This document shows positions 44,324 through 53,157 of a DNA stretch of 64,000 nt, piece by piece. A model generated the notes under the pieces. That model saw only the letters and a program-made list of their open reading frames with translations, was not told the origin of the DNA and searched no databases. This DNA comes from Caminicella sporogenes DSM 14501 (GTDB lineage Bacteria; Bacillota; Clostridia; Peptostreptococcales; Caminicellaceae). The stretch is from NCBI RefSeq assembly GCF_900142285.1, contig NZ_FRAJ01000008.1:1-64000 (forward strand), written 5' to 3'. How positions within the stretch are numbered: the stretch's first letter is position 1; every line of letters begins with the position of its first letter. A program made the translations under genes and the position numbers.

Positions 44324-47300
44324 TTATTTAATTAATTGATATAATCTGTAAAGCATAACTGCAGCTTGTGCTCTGTTTGCTTTATCTCTTGGTACAAATC
44401 TTCCATCTTCCATACCTTTTATAATACTCTCTCTTACACACATACTTACTGCATCTCTTGCCCATACTGATATTTCATCTCTATCTGTAAAAATATTTAA
44501 TTCATCTGGCATTGCATTTTTAAACCCTCTTTGCCTTAACGCTTTTGCTATTATTAATGACATTTCTTCTCTTGTAATATTTCCATTTGGGTCAAATACA
44601 CTTTTGCTTTTACCCTTAATTAATCCATTTTTATATGCAGCTGCTATGCTCTTATAATACCAAGCATCTTTTGCTACATCTTTAAATGATAATTCAATAT
44701 CCTCTGCAGTATATCCCATCAGTTTTGTTACTAAAGTTGCAAATTCTGCCCTCGTTATTTTAGCTGCCGGGTCAAATATTCCTTCCCCTCTTCCTCTTAT
44801 TATTCCTTTACTTGCAATAGATTCTATTGCCTTTCTTGCCCATTCATATCCACTTAAATCTTTAAATGTTATTTTTATTTCATTCTTATCTACTTTCTTT
44901 GCAAAATATTTACTAAAATGTGGTGTCGTAAAAGTTACCATATTTGTATTTTTATCATACTTCCCGCCAATATTTTCTACTATTCCATTATCTTTCAATA
45001 GAAATACTTGTACTGTTTCACTATCTTTTACCTCTCCGTTATATGGTATACTTACTGCCATTGGTTCTTTAAAACTATTTATTTTTTCCTTTCCTGCTTT
45101 TGCTTCTAATTGCACTACTATACTTTCACTTGGTATTTTATTTCTTTCAAGTGGAGTTAAATCATTTCTATCAATAGTTTTCACACTTAATATTACTTCT
45201 TTATCTTTTTCTTTAAATGTATTTGATGTTATTTCAAATACTACATTTTCTGTCTTTACTACTGCTTTTTCTATTCCATTTTCTTTTAATATTTTCACCA
45301 TATTAACTGGAAGCTTTGCTTGTATTTCCTTTTTATTCACCTCTGGTATTTTTATAGTTATCTTCTTTTCTAGCCCTTTTTCTACTATATCTCTGTCTAA
45401 TTTTTCTTTTATCATTTTTACTGTATTTACTGTATTTTCTGCTATTTCTTTAATAATTTTAATATCTACTACTGCTATTGCTTTTTCCTCTTCTATTTTT
45501 ACTTCTTTTCCACCTAATTCCTTTTCACTTGCTTTTTCTAATACTTTTTCTATTAACTTTACTACTTTATCTTTTATATCTATTGCTCTCTCTCTTCCTA
45601 TTTTCTTTATAAGTTCTACAGATGTTTCTATAACATTTTCTACTACTCTGTTAATTTCTTCTACATCTTTAATCTTTTCTACTACTTTTAATGTTATTTC
45701 TACATTATCTGCTGCTACTTTGTTTATTTCTTTTTTCTCTTCTTCTTTCTTTATCTTTTCTACCAGCTTTATTAACTGTTTCATTACTTTTACATTATTA
45801 TCTGCTATTTCTTTTGCTCCTTTTTCTGTTTTAATTTTTTCTGAGGCTTTTTTCATAATACTTAAAACATCTTTTGCATCATTTACTGCTTTTACTGCTT
45901 CTGTTTCTGTCTTCAATCCATCTATCTTATTACCTAGTTTATCGGCAACACTTTTTATTGCCTTTACTAGCTCACTTTCTTTAGCATTTTTATCACTGAC
46001 AATCTTATCTTCATTACTATATTCTGGATTTTTTACAGCTTGTTCATCATCACTTAATTTTCCTGTTCCTACTTTAATAGTTATCGGTACAGGTCTTACA
46101 ATATCTATATAATTTCCTCTATTCTTTTTGTATCTTATCAGAGAAATCGTATATGTTCCATCTCTATCAAACTTTAAAGTTGCATTTCCATTTTTATCTG
46201 TTTTTACTACTTTTCCATCTATTTCAAATGGTTCTCCATTTACTAAAATAATAGCTCCTTCTACGTCTTCTCTTTCGAATAAAAATCCTTTAGGATACCC
46301 ATCTACGTGTACTCTGATTTCCTCTCCAACTTTTACTGATGTCTTATCAACTCTCATCTTAGTATACACAGTATCAAATCCATATGCACCATAATACCAT
46401 ACAATATCATCGCCATCTTTTAGATATTTTCCATTTGAACCCACATTAGGCATTCTATCATTTACTCTATACATCCAACCAGACATTCCACCATGGTCAA
46501 ATTCTCTATCACCATCAATCATGGCTATATAAAGTCCCCAGCCATAATCTTGGAAATCATATCTTATACCATAATCTTCTAATACTTTTACTATTGCATG
46601 AGCATTTGTAGGAGCTTTAAATCTATCTTTCCCCCAGCCTGAAGAAGGTGTTGCTGATGAACCATCAGCTTCCCCTAGATATTCATCTAATGAAAATAAT
46701 GGTACAGTTATTTTTGTCCTAGGTATAATTGTATGGTCATATCCTTCAACTCTTATATATACTGTTTTTGACTCATCCTTTGGTACAGCACCACCTGCAC
46801 CTCCACCAGAACTTGTCCCTTTTAAAGTTTTCACTTCAAGTATTTTACTAAATTCTGAAACATTTCCCAAAAAATCAACTGCTTTAATCTTATATTTATA
46901 AGTAGTATCTGCTTTAAGCCCTTCATCAGTAAATGTATTATACTTACATATTTTTATTGGATTTCCTTCAAAATTGTTTCTGTATATTCGATATTCTCTT
47001 ATTCCTGAATTATCTTGCGCTGAAAATACTAATATCACCTTATCTGATGAAATCAATTTACTCTCTACTTTTACATCAGTAGGAACTGTATTATCTTCTA
47101 AAACTCCATATACTGAAAAATGTTTTGCTTCAAATACTAAATTTCCGTCTTCTCTTTTACATTCTTGATATTCCCATTTATTTGACTTTTCATTAAAATA
47201 ATATACAGACGCTTTATTTATATTCACATTTTCATCAACAGGTAAAACTATTTTTACAGTATGATTTTTATCTACTGTTATTCCCGTTAATTTGAAATCT

Positions 47301-50300
47301 AATATCTTTCCTGCAACCTTTAATCCCATCTCTTTTGAAGGCTTATATTTATCATTTAAAGAAACATCTGTTATTTTTAATTTTGCATTTTTTTCTACTA
47401 CTGCTTTTTCTAAATCTATTCCTATTCCGCCTTTAAAATACAACTTTTTACTTTGTTCAATTGCTACTTCTCTTTCCAAATCTAATAATTCTGTTAATGT
47501 TATTGTATATGATTTTTCAATCTTATTTCCTGAACTATCTTTTGCTTTTAATACTACTATATTTTCTCCATTATTTAATTTTAAAGTATAATTCCCATTA
47601 TTTCCTAATATTTCTCTTCCATTTAATAAAACTGTTACTTGAATATTTCCATCTTTATCATCTACTGCTCTCGCTTTAAAATTCAACACAGGTGTCTGTA
47701 TAACTTTATTTTGCAAGTCTGTTATAATTTCTGGTTTTACTGTATCTATATTATTTTGATGCTCTCCCCACAGATAAATTGGTCCTTTTCCTTCTACATA
47801 AAATACATATTGATCTAAAGCATAAAGTGCCTGTTCAGATGCCATTCCATTTGACGCTATTTTTCCATCTTCATCTATAGTATGGGCTATTCCACCATCT
47901 ATAGCTCTAAATCTCAATAATGCTTCAACTACATTTCCACCCGGCTTAGTAAATGCTTCTCCTGTAGGGTCTATTCCATTTGAACAAAGCCCCATAATAA
48001 CTTGTGAACATGATTCACTATTTACACTTCCCCATGAATTATATCCGCCATTTTCAAGCTGAAGTTTTGATAAACACTGCACCGCTCTCTTTATTGCTGC
48101 TTGTACCTCTGGATATTTTTCATTATTATATGGTGCAAGAGCAGTCATTGCCATACCTGTCATATCAGGGTCTGAAACATCTGCTTTTCCAGATAATACC
48201 CAACCACCATCACTACATTGATGATCTAATATATACTGTATCATTCGTTGTCTATTCCATTTTGCTTCTTTTGGTATATCAAATTTAAGTGTATCTACTG
48301 CTATCAATCCAAATATAACTGCATTATTACCTTGACTATCTAGGTCTTCTCTATTGTATATTTTTTCTATAAGATTGTATCCGCCAATATTAGTAGGGTC
48401 GCCTCCTGCCGCAACTATACCTAATGTCATTCTTTCATAATCTGTTACCTTAGCAAAATTACCTTTTTTAGCAATAATCTTTCTTTCAAGAGCTGGTAAA
48501 TACGTACTAGGTATTTCTTTTCCTGCTCTATTTAATCCTACAGCAACCCAATCCATACTATAGTGGCTATCTAATACAACTTTTGACAATGAATTTATTG
48601 TATCCTTGACTTCACTTAATATGCTATCTGCAACTACTAAAGGTGTTTTATATACTTTTTCATCCCCATTTATTTTAAGTCTTACTTCATAAATTCCCTT
48701 AGGCAAAGCCGGTATTGCAATATTTCCTGTTACAGATGATTGATACTGATAGTATATTCCTTCTACATTTACTTCTTTTCCGTCTTTATCTCTATACTTT
48801 CTATTATTAGAAACATCCCATAAATATAATTTATAACTGCCTCTATATGTATTAGGATCATAAGGTGCTCCCTTTATTCCTATCGTATACTTTATAGTTT
48901 CCCCTTTATTTTCTACTATATATTTTTTGTTTAAAGCAAATTTATCTAGTAAATTGAAATAAGCATAAACTTTCTTACCTTCTATATTCAATTCAAGTGC
49001 ATATAATCCATTTTCAAGTTTGTTTAACAAACTCATATCCAATTCTACATTACTCATGTAACTAGAATTAAGTGTTCCTTTTGATAATACTACATCTTTT
49101 CCGTCTATTTTAGGATATTTATTGTTTATATAATCATAAACTTTAATTTCATATGTTTTTCCAACATACTTATCATTATTTGCAGTTAGAGTTACAAAAA
49201 ACTTTGTTTCTTTAAATACATCTCTGCTGTAGCATCTTACAGCTATTTCTGAATCGTAATCATCTTCAGCTTCTCCTCTTACTAATGTTCCAAAACCATA
49301 TACACATATATACTTTCCAGCATCAATATTCTCAGGTAAATCAAAATTCTCCTCATATTTACCATTTTCATCTAATATTACAACTAAACTTTCTTCTCCA
49401 TTAAACTTAAATGGTTTACCACTTGCCTCATGAATCATAGATAATTCTACTTCACCATTTGGCCATCCGGGAGCATCTATTTTAACATTCAATTTATTTT
49501 CTGACTCTAAAAATCTTATTAAAGCTCCTCCCATGTCTATAAATAAACTAACAGCATTTATATATTCGCCATTTTCATCATATACCATAACTTTTAAATT
49601 TGTTCTACCATGATCTCTTTTTATTGCTATATCCTTTGGTATGGTAAACTCTATACTTGCTATACCTTGTTCATTTGTTTTTGCATTTACTTCTATTTCT
49701 TTAAAACCTTCTAGAGCCCCATAACATTTTGAATCTTCTACTTTAAGTTTTATATTTTTTACTTCTCTTTTTCCTATATTTATTTTTCCAACAATATGTA
49801 CATCTTTGCCATATGCCATTTTATAATAATCAATTGGTTTATAACCGTAATCATCTTCCTTTTTAAAAGAACCAAAATATAACTTTCCTTGCTTTATGTT
49901 AATATCTAACTTATCTTCTTCTGCTTCAAAAAGTATAGGTCTGTATGCAATTTTTATATAATTCTTTTTATATACTACTCCATCTACTTCTATCTTTACT
50001 TCAAATATTTCTCCTTCTTCTTCTGCCTTATTTAAATCTACATTTTCTCCTGTTATAGGTATACTTATTGATGCTCTACCTTCATTATCAAAAATATGTT
50101 TTTTATTGTAATTTACTTTTTTAGTTTTCTTAGATGCTAAAATTATATTAAACTCTTTATTTCTTAAATCTGGAGCATTTATATTAACATTTAAATTATC
50201 TTCATTTACATATACTAATTTTTTATCTATATCAAATTCTTTTATAGGATTCTTTATTCTAATAAAAGGAACATAATATCTATTTTTTGATGGCTTTACA

Positions 50301-51319
50301 TAGACATATAATAGAGGATTATTATAAAGCACTGTTTCATCTGGTATCTTGACAGTTTCTGTATAATCTCCGTTTGCATCTAATTCAACTTTATAAAATT
50401 TCTCTTTACTTATGTATATACTGTCCCAACTTGAAGAATCCTTGAGTTTTACATAATAAAGTAAATTGTCAGATTTATCAGCATCTATTGATATTTTTAA
50501 ATCATCTCCAACATTTAATCCTTTATATTTATCAAAACTTACTATTTTATTTAATGGAAATGGTAGTACATACTCATCTGAATCAAATTTAACAACCAAA
50601 AGTGCCTTAATCCATCTTATGTCTTCAGGAATTGCAATATTTACACTGCCTCTGCCATCTCCATCTAATATAATATTTTCCATCTCTCTATACTCTCTGG
50701 TATTTGGATTTATAAGCCCCACTATACCTTTTTCATTTTTATGTTCAGTTATATGTAAATTAGCAGTAATACTGTCATTAGCAAATTTTTTACTTTCATT
50801 GTATATTAAAACCATATCTTTATCATAATTGACTATTTTACTATAATCTACTTCTATAGTTTTCTTCTTTCTATATATAGTTTGTAAACTGCTGTCTTTA
50901 AAATTAAAATCTAATGTTAACTTATTATCATTTACACAGTTAGAAACTATATTTTTAGGAATAGAAAAACTATAGTACCCCCTGCCTTCACTATTTAAAT
51001 TAATTTTAAATGTATTTACATATTTAGAATCTATATCTCTTATTATATCGTCTTCATAATTATCCCAAAAACTAATTTCAACTTCTTTTGCCGATAAACC
51101 AGAAAAATATATTTCTCCATATACAGTCCCCTGTACTGTCTTATCTCCATATACAGAAATTTGTACAGTTTCATCTTCATATACTGTATCTTGTACTGTT
51201 TTATTCGACTTTTGACTGTCATCAAAAGCATGTACCGTCAAAGATAAATTAAAACCTATATTAGGTACTAATAGTGCTAAAACAAGAACTACAGAAATTA
51301 TCTTCTTTAGTTTATTCAT
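44324..51319 (-). CDS. Giant surface protein with alpha barrel, FN3, DUF4430 and SLH modules
   Basis: 2331 aa. Signal peptide ending near VHA (about 31). Residues about 55-890: many beta-rich Ig/MG-like repeats. About 895-1182: alpha6/alpha6 barrel (CSDGGWVLSG, QLENGGYNSWG, RAIDGGIAH). About 1190-1400: beta-rich regions. About 1413-1498: fibronectin III, then a Gly-rich linker. About 1518-1650: DUF4430 (GWMYRVNDRMPNVGSNG, DDIVWYYGA). About 1760-2010: Lys/Glu-rich helical, coiled-coil-like segment. About 2150-2331: three SLH modules. Alpha and beta B12-carrier domains are thus separated by over 300 residues but in the same chain. The frame is intact throughout. Follows the secreted DUF4430 gene behind cobalamin riboswitch 2. 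Confidence 0.85.
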   Translation of the reverse strand: MNKLKKIISVVLVLALLVPNIGFNLSLTVHAFDDSQKSNKTVQDTVYEDETVQISVYGDKTVQGTVYGEIYFSGLSAKEVEISFWDNYEDDIIRDIDSKYVNTFKINLNSEGRGYYSFSIPKNIVSNCVNDNKLTLDFNFKDSSLQTIYRKKKTIEVDYSKIVNYDKDMVLIYNESKKFANDSITANLHITEHKNEKGIVGLINPNTREYREMENIILDGDGRGSVNIAIPEDIRWIKALLVVKFDSDEYVLPFPLNKIVSFDKYKGLNVGDDLKISIDADKSDNLLYYVKLKDSSSWDSIYISKEKFYKVELDANGDYTETVKIPDETVLYNNPLLYVYVKPSKNRYYVPFIRIKNPIKEFDIDKKLVYVNEDNLNVNINAPDLRNKEFNIILASKKTKKVNYNKKHIFDNEGRASISIPITGENVDLNKAEEEGEIFEVKIEVDGVVYKKNYIKIAYRPILFEAEEDKLDINIKQGKLYFGSFKKEDDYGYKPIDYYKMAYGKDVHIVGKINIGKREVKNIKLKVEDSKCYGALEGFKEIEVNAKTNEQGIASIEFTIPKDIAIKRDHGRTNLKVMVYDENGEYINAVSLFIDMGGALIRFLESENKLNVKIDAPGWPNGEVELSMIHEASGKPFKFNGEESLVVILDENGKYEENFDLPENIDAGKYICVYGFGTLVRGEAEDDYDSEIAVRCYSRDVFKETKFFVTLTANNDKYVGKTYEIKVYDYINNKYPKIDGKDVVLSKGTLNSSYMSNVELDMSLLNKLENGLYALELNIEGKKVYAYFNLLDKFALNKKYIVENKGETIKYTIGIKGAPYDPNTYRGSYKLYLWDVSNNRKYRDKDGKEVNVEGIYYQYQSSVTGNIAIPALPKGIYEVRLKINGDEKVYKTPLVVADSILSEVKDTINSLSKVVLDSHYSMDWVAVGLNRAGKEIPSTYLPALERKIIAKKGNFAKVTDYERMTLGIVAAGGDPTNIGGYNLIEKIYNREDLDSQGNNAVIFGLIAVDTLKFDIPKEAKWNRQRMIQYILDHQCSDGGWVLSGKADVSDPDMTGMAMTALAPYNNEKYPEVQAAIKRAVQCLSKLQLENGGYNSWGSVNSESCSQVIMGLCSNGIDPTGEAFTKPGGNVVEALLRFRAIDGGIAHTIDEDGKIASNGMASEQALYALDQYVFYVEGKGPIYLWGEHQNNIDTVKPEIITDLQNKVIQTPVLNFKARAVDDKDGNIQVTVLLNGREILGNNGNYTLKLNNGENIVVLKAKDSSGNKIEKSYTITLTELLDLEREVAIEQSKKLYFKGGIGIDLEKAVVEKNAKLKITDVSLNDKYKPSKEMGLKVAGKILDFKLTGITVDKNHTVKIVLPVDENVNINKASVYYFNEKSNKWEYQECKREDGNLVFEAKHFSVYGVLEDNTVPTDVKVESKLISSDKVILVFSAQDNSGIREYRIYRNNFEGNPIKICKYNTFTDEGLKADTTYKYKIKAVDFLGNVSEFSKILEVKTLKGTSSGGGAGGAVPKDESKTVYIRVEGYDHTIIPRTKITVPLFSLDEYLGEADGSSATPSSGWGKDRFKAPTNAHAIVKVLEDYGIRYDFQDYGWGLYIAMIDGDREFDHGGMSGWMYRVNDRMPNVGSNGKYLKDGDDIVWYYGAYGFDTVYTKMRVDKTSVKVGEEIRVHVDGYPKGFLFEREDVEGAIILVNGEPFEIDGKVVKTDKNGNATLKFDRDGTYTISLIRYKKNRGNYIDIVRPVPITIKVGTGKLSDDEQAVKNPEYSNEDKIVSDKNAKESELVKAIKSVADKLGNKIDGLKTETEAVKAVNDAKDVLSIMKKASEKIKTEKGAKEIADNNVKVMKQLIKLVEKIKKEEEKKEINKVAADNVEITLKVVEKIKDVEEINRVVENVIETSVELIKKIGRERAIDIKDKVVKLIEKVLEKASEKELGGKEVKIEEEKAIAVVDIKIIKEIAENTVNTVKMIKEKLDRDIVEKGLEKKITIKIPEVNKKEIQAKLPVNMVKILKENGIEKAVVKTENVVFEITSNTFKEKDKEVILSVKTIDRNDLTPLERNKIPSESIVVQLEAKAGKEKINSFKEPMAVSIPYNGEVKDSETVQVFLLKDNGIVENIGGKYDKNTNMVTFTTPHFSKYFAKKVDKNEIKITFKDLSGYEWARKAIESIASKGIIRGRGEGIFDPAAKITRAEFATLVTKLMGYTAEDIELSFKDVAKDAWYYKSIAAAYKNGLIKGKSKSVFDPNGNITREEMSLIIAKALRQRGFKNAMPDELNIFTDRDEISVWARDAVSMCVRESIIKGMEDGRFVPRDKANRAQAAVMLYRLYQLIK
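51121..51207 (-). repeat. Three 30-bp tandem repeats near the N-terminus of the giant protein
   Basis: Units at 51121-51150, 51151-51180 and 51181-51207 share ATAC.GT...TGTAC.GT.T.ATCT.CAT. They encode ten-residue repeats of the form KTVQ..VY.DE right after the signal peptide, and could vary in number by slippage. Confidence 0.75.
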
Positions 51320-51428
51320 ATAACATCTCCCCTTTAATTTAAAATTTCTCTATAAAATCTACCAAAATAATAAATTTAAATTCTACACTAATATTTTCTA
51401 CTCTCGATAAATAAGATAATATTTTATT

Positions 51429-51452
51429 GGGCAAACATATATATGTTTGCCC
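51429..51452 (-). terminator. Hairpin between secreted DUF4430 gene and giant gene
   Basis: Perfect GGGCAAACAT / ATGTTTGCCC with ATAT loop; the following bases on the minus strand are AATAAAATATT, so termination is probably partial and the giant gene may be read through or have its own promoter. Confidence 0.6.
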
Positions 51453-51457
51453 AGTTA

Positions 51458-51471
51458 TATAACAGTGGGAT
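51458..51471. repeat. 14-bp inverted repeat flanking the secreted DUF4430 gene (left copy)
   Basis: TATAACAGTGGGAT; its exact reverse complement is at 52278-52291 on the other side of the gene. Function unknown; see findings. Confidence 0.6.
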
Positions 51472-51481
51472 TTTTTTATAT

Positions 51482-52249
51482 TTAATTAATATTAAATTTA
51501 ACTTCTTGAGATTTAACTATTTTCAAACAATGATCAGGATCTTCATTTTCTTCATAATACTGCTCTTTTACATAAATATTTACAGTTTTTCCTCTATAAT
51601 TACTTACATCATCAAAAATAGCTTGTCCATTTACAATATCTGCTTCAATTGACTCCCCATCATATTCCAGCACTACTTTTCCTTCATTTAAATCTACTGT
51701 CTCCATCTGCCATGTCCATACATCTTTAAATTTCTCGGCTTTAACATTTACTACAAGTTCTTCATCATCTTGAGTAATATCATTTGATTCTAATTTAGGA
51801 AAATATGTGTATGCTGGACAGCAGTAATACCAAGTTATTACATCTCCATCTGAAACTTTTGCTTTATTAGTATCTCCAGCTGAATAATTAGGCAATTCAT
51901 TGTTCACTCTATACATCCATCCTGAATAATATTTTTCATTTGGCAAATATCTTTTTTCCATTTGAATATCTTTTTCAGATGAACCTTTTCCAATCCCCTG
52001 AACATATGTACTTGCACCAGAGCCTACATATTTTAGCAATAAACTTGAATCATTATCACAAATATCTTTCAAAACATCAAAATACGTCTTACTAGTATCA
52101 GTGTTTACTTCTTCATCAAATATTATCCCACCATGATCTGAAGTACTCATTATTCTATAAGTAACTGTTGCCGAATCTGCAAAAACAGATATAGAAAGAA
52201 CAAATACCAATATAAAACTCAATATTCCTATTCTTAGAAATTTTTTCAT
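51482..52249 (-). CDS. Secreted DUF4430 (transcobalamin beta-domain-like) protein
   Basis: 255 aa. Signal peptide (about 1-24, SISVFADS). Residues about 28-145 are a DUF4430 domain with FDVLKDICDNDSS, SGWMYRVNNELPNYSAGDT and DGDVITWYYCC. C-terminal 100 residues are a beta-rich domain without a recognised name. No lipobox, SLH or sortase signal, so the protein is either released or held by a partner such as an alpha-barrel/SLH protein. Stands between yezD/cobalamin riboswitch 2 and the giant receptor gene. Ribosome site AAAGGGGG. Confidence 0.82.
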   Translation of the reverse strand: MKKFLRIGILSFILVFVLSISVFADSATVTYRIMSTSDHGGIIFDEEVNTDTSKTYFDVLKDICDNDSSLLLKYVGSGASTYVQGIGKGSSEKDIQMEKRYLPNEKYYSGWMYRVNNELPNYSAGDTNKAKVSDGDVITWYYCCPAYTYFPKLESNDITQDDEELVVNVKAEKFKDVWTWQMETVDLNEGKVVLEYDGESIEADIVNGQAIFDDVSNYRGKTVNIYVKEQYYEENEDPDHCLKIVKSQEVKFNIN

Positions 52250-52277
52250 TTTTAAATCCCCCTTTATAATTTAAATT

Positions 52278-52291
52278 ATCCCACTGTTATA
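52278..52291. repeat. 14-bp inverted repeat flanking the secreted DUF4430 gene (right copy)
   Basis: ATCCCACTGTTATA, exact reverse complement of 51458-51471, about 30 bp upstream of the gene's ATG. Confidence 0.6.
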
Positions 52292-52333
52292 AATAAACAT
52301 TTAAATTTTCCTATAATAACATTTTTATTATTC

Positions 52334-52375
52334 AAAAAAAGAACACTACCATAAACATATATTTATGTGGTAGTG
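52334..52375 (-). terminator. Terminator between yezD and the secreted DUF4430 gene
   Basis: Arms CACTACC..ATAAA and TTTAT..GGTAGTG with a GT bulge; on the minus strand followed by TTCTTTTTTTG. Confidence 0.75.
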
Positions 52376-52407
52376 CCTCCAGTTTTCTGGTCAGCTCTTC
52401 CTTTTAT

Positions 52408-52569
52408 TTATAATTTTATTGACCTTTTTAACTCCTCAACTCTTATCGGCTGCTTATCTTGTACAATAATTTTTATTTCCCCATATCCTGTGTCCCGAAT
52501 CATCTCAATTAGCTTTTTTTCCCTCTCATTTACATTGATAATCATACTTTCCTTTCTTATACGTTCCAT
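52408..52569 (-). CDS. yezD: YezD-like small protein (DUF2292)
   Basis: 53 aa, not long enough for usual ORF cut-offs. ATG at 52567-52569, TAA at 52408-52410; GGAG 10 bases upstream. The sequence EREKKLIEMIRDTGYGEIKI followed by IVQDKQPIRVEELKRSIKL has the DUF2292 pattern (LI..IR...YG.I.I.VQD....IE). Family function is unknown. It is the first gene after cobalamin riboswitch 2 and its terminator, so it should be B12-repressed together with what follows. Confidence 0.8.
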   Translation of the reverse strand: MERIRKESMIINVNEREKKLIEMIRDTGYGEIKIIVQDKQPIRVEELKRSIKL

Positions 52570-52611
52570 ACCCCTTCATCTCCATTTCGCAAATAAAGTT
52601 TTATAAATCAT

Positions 52612-52651
52612 AAAAATCCTTGACCTTTTACAGGGAATCAAGGATTTTTTT
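52612..52651 (-). terminator. Intrinsic terminator of cobalamin riboswitch 2
   Basis: Arms AAAAATCCTTGA / TCAAGGATTTTT, U-run on minus strand. Its loop-side TTCCCTG can pair with CAGGGA near 52697, a plausible antiterminator. Confidence 0.85.
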
Positions 52652-52719
52652 CCATAACATAACAACTTTAAAATATTTTTTAAGTATATCCCTTATCCCT
52701 GGTTAGGTCTATACTTAAC

Positions 52720-52889
52720 GGTTTTGGCAGGTCTCCTGGCTCATGGATCATCAAATCCTTTCACCTTCCCAGAAGTCATTTCCAGTGGTCTTACCGAAAG
52801 GTTCTCCCCATTCACAGTGGCCGGTCCGCTCGGGATTTTCACCCGATTCCCTTTTAACCTTTGGCTGTATAAGCCAAAGAACCAAAACC
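52720..52889 (-). promoter_or_regulatory. Cobalamin riboswitch 2
   Basis: Minus strand. Closing helix GGTTTTGG (52882-52889) with CCAAAACC (52720-52727); B12 box GCCAGGAGACCTGCC at 52726-52740; conserved GGGTGAAAATCCCG and the core around 52814-52835. Upstream ATTATA at 52893-52898 may be the -10 box. Controls yezD and probably the secreted DUF4430 protein and giant receptor. Confidence 0.95.
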
Positions 52890-53095
52890 TTTATTATACA
52901 TATAAATATATTTTATTTTTATTTTATTGTACAATATATACATATTTTTATCAATATATGCAGCATTACATTCTTCCTTCAATTTTCGACACTTTTCGTT
53001 ATTTTCGCATATAATTTAAATCTAAACTTTTTATTTTTTCCTCTACATATAATTTTTTATTCATAGCAGATTTCCAAAATATGTATGATATAAAA

Positions 53096-53143
53096 ATATA
53101 AAAAGCTAGAATTCTTTTTAATCCAAAAGAATTCTAACTTTTT
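53096..53143 (-). terminator. Terminator of the MoxR/VWA operon
   Basis: Arms AAAAGCTAGAATTC / GAATTCTAACTTTT (one G-U) with A/T-runs, just after the last gene of the operon. Confidence 0.88.
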
Positions 53144-53157
53144 ATACTTTTATAACA

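Noticed and set aside
43245-46394. Several plus-strand ORFs opposite the surface-protein genes
   Set aside because: Antisense shadows with low-complexity Ser/Phe/Leu products and no ribosome sites; codon pattern follows the minus-strand genes.
52724-53066. Two overlapping plus-strand ORFs of about 100 aa
   Set aside because: They lie across cobalamin riboswitch 2 on the opposite strand; no ribosome site, and the underlying sequence is explained by the RNA.
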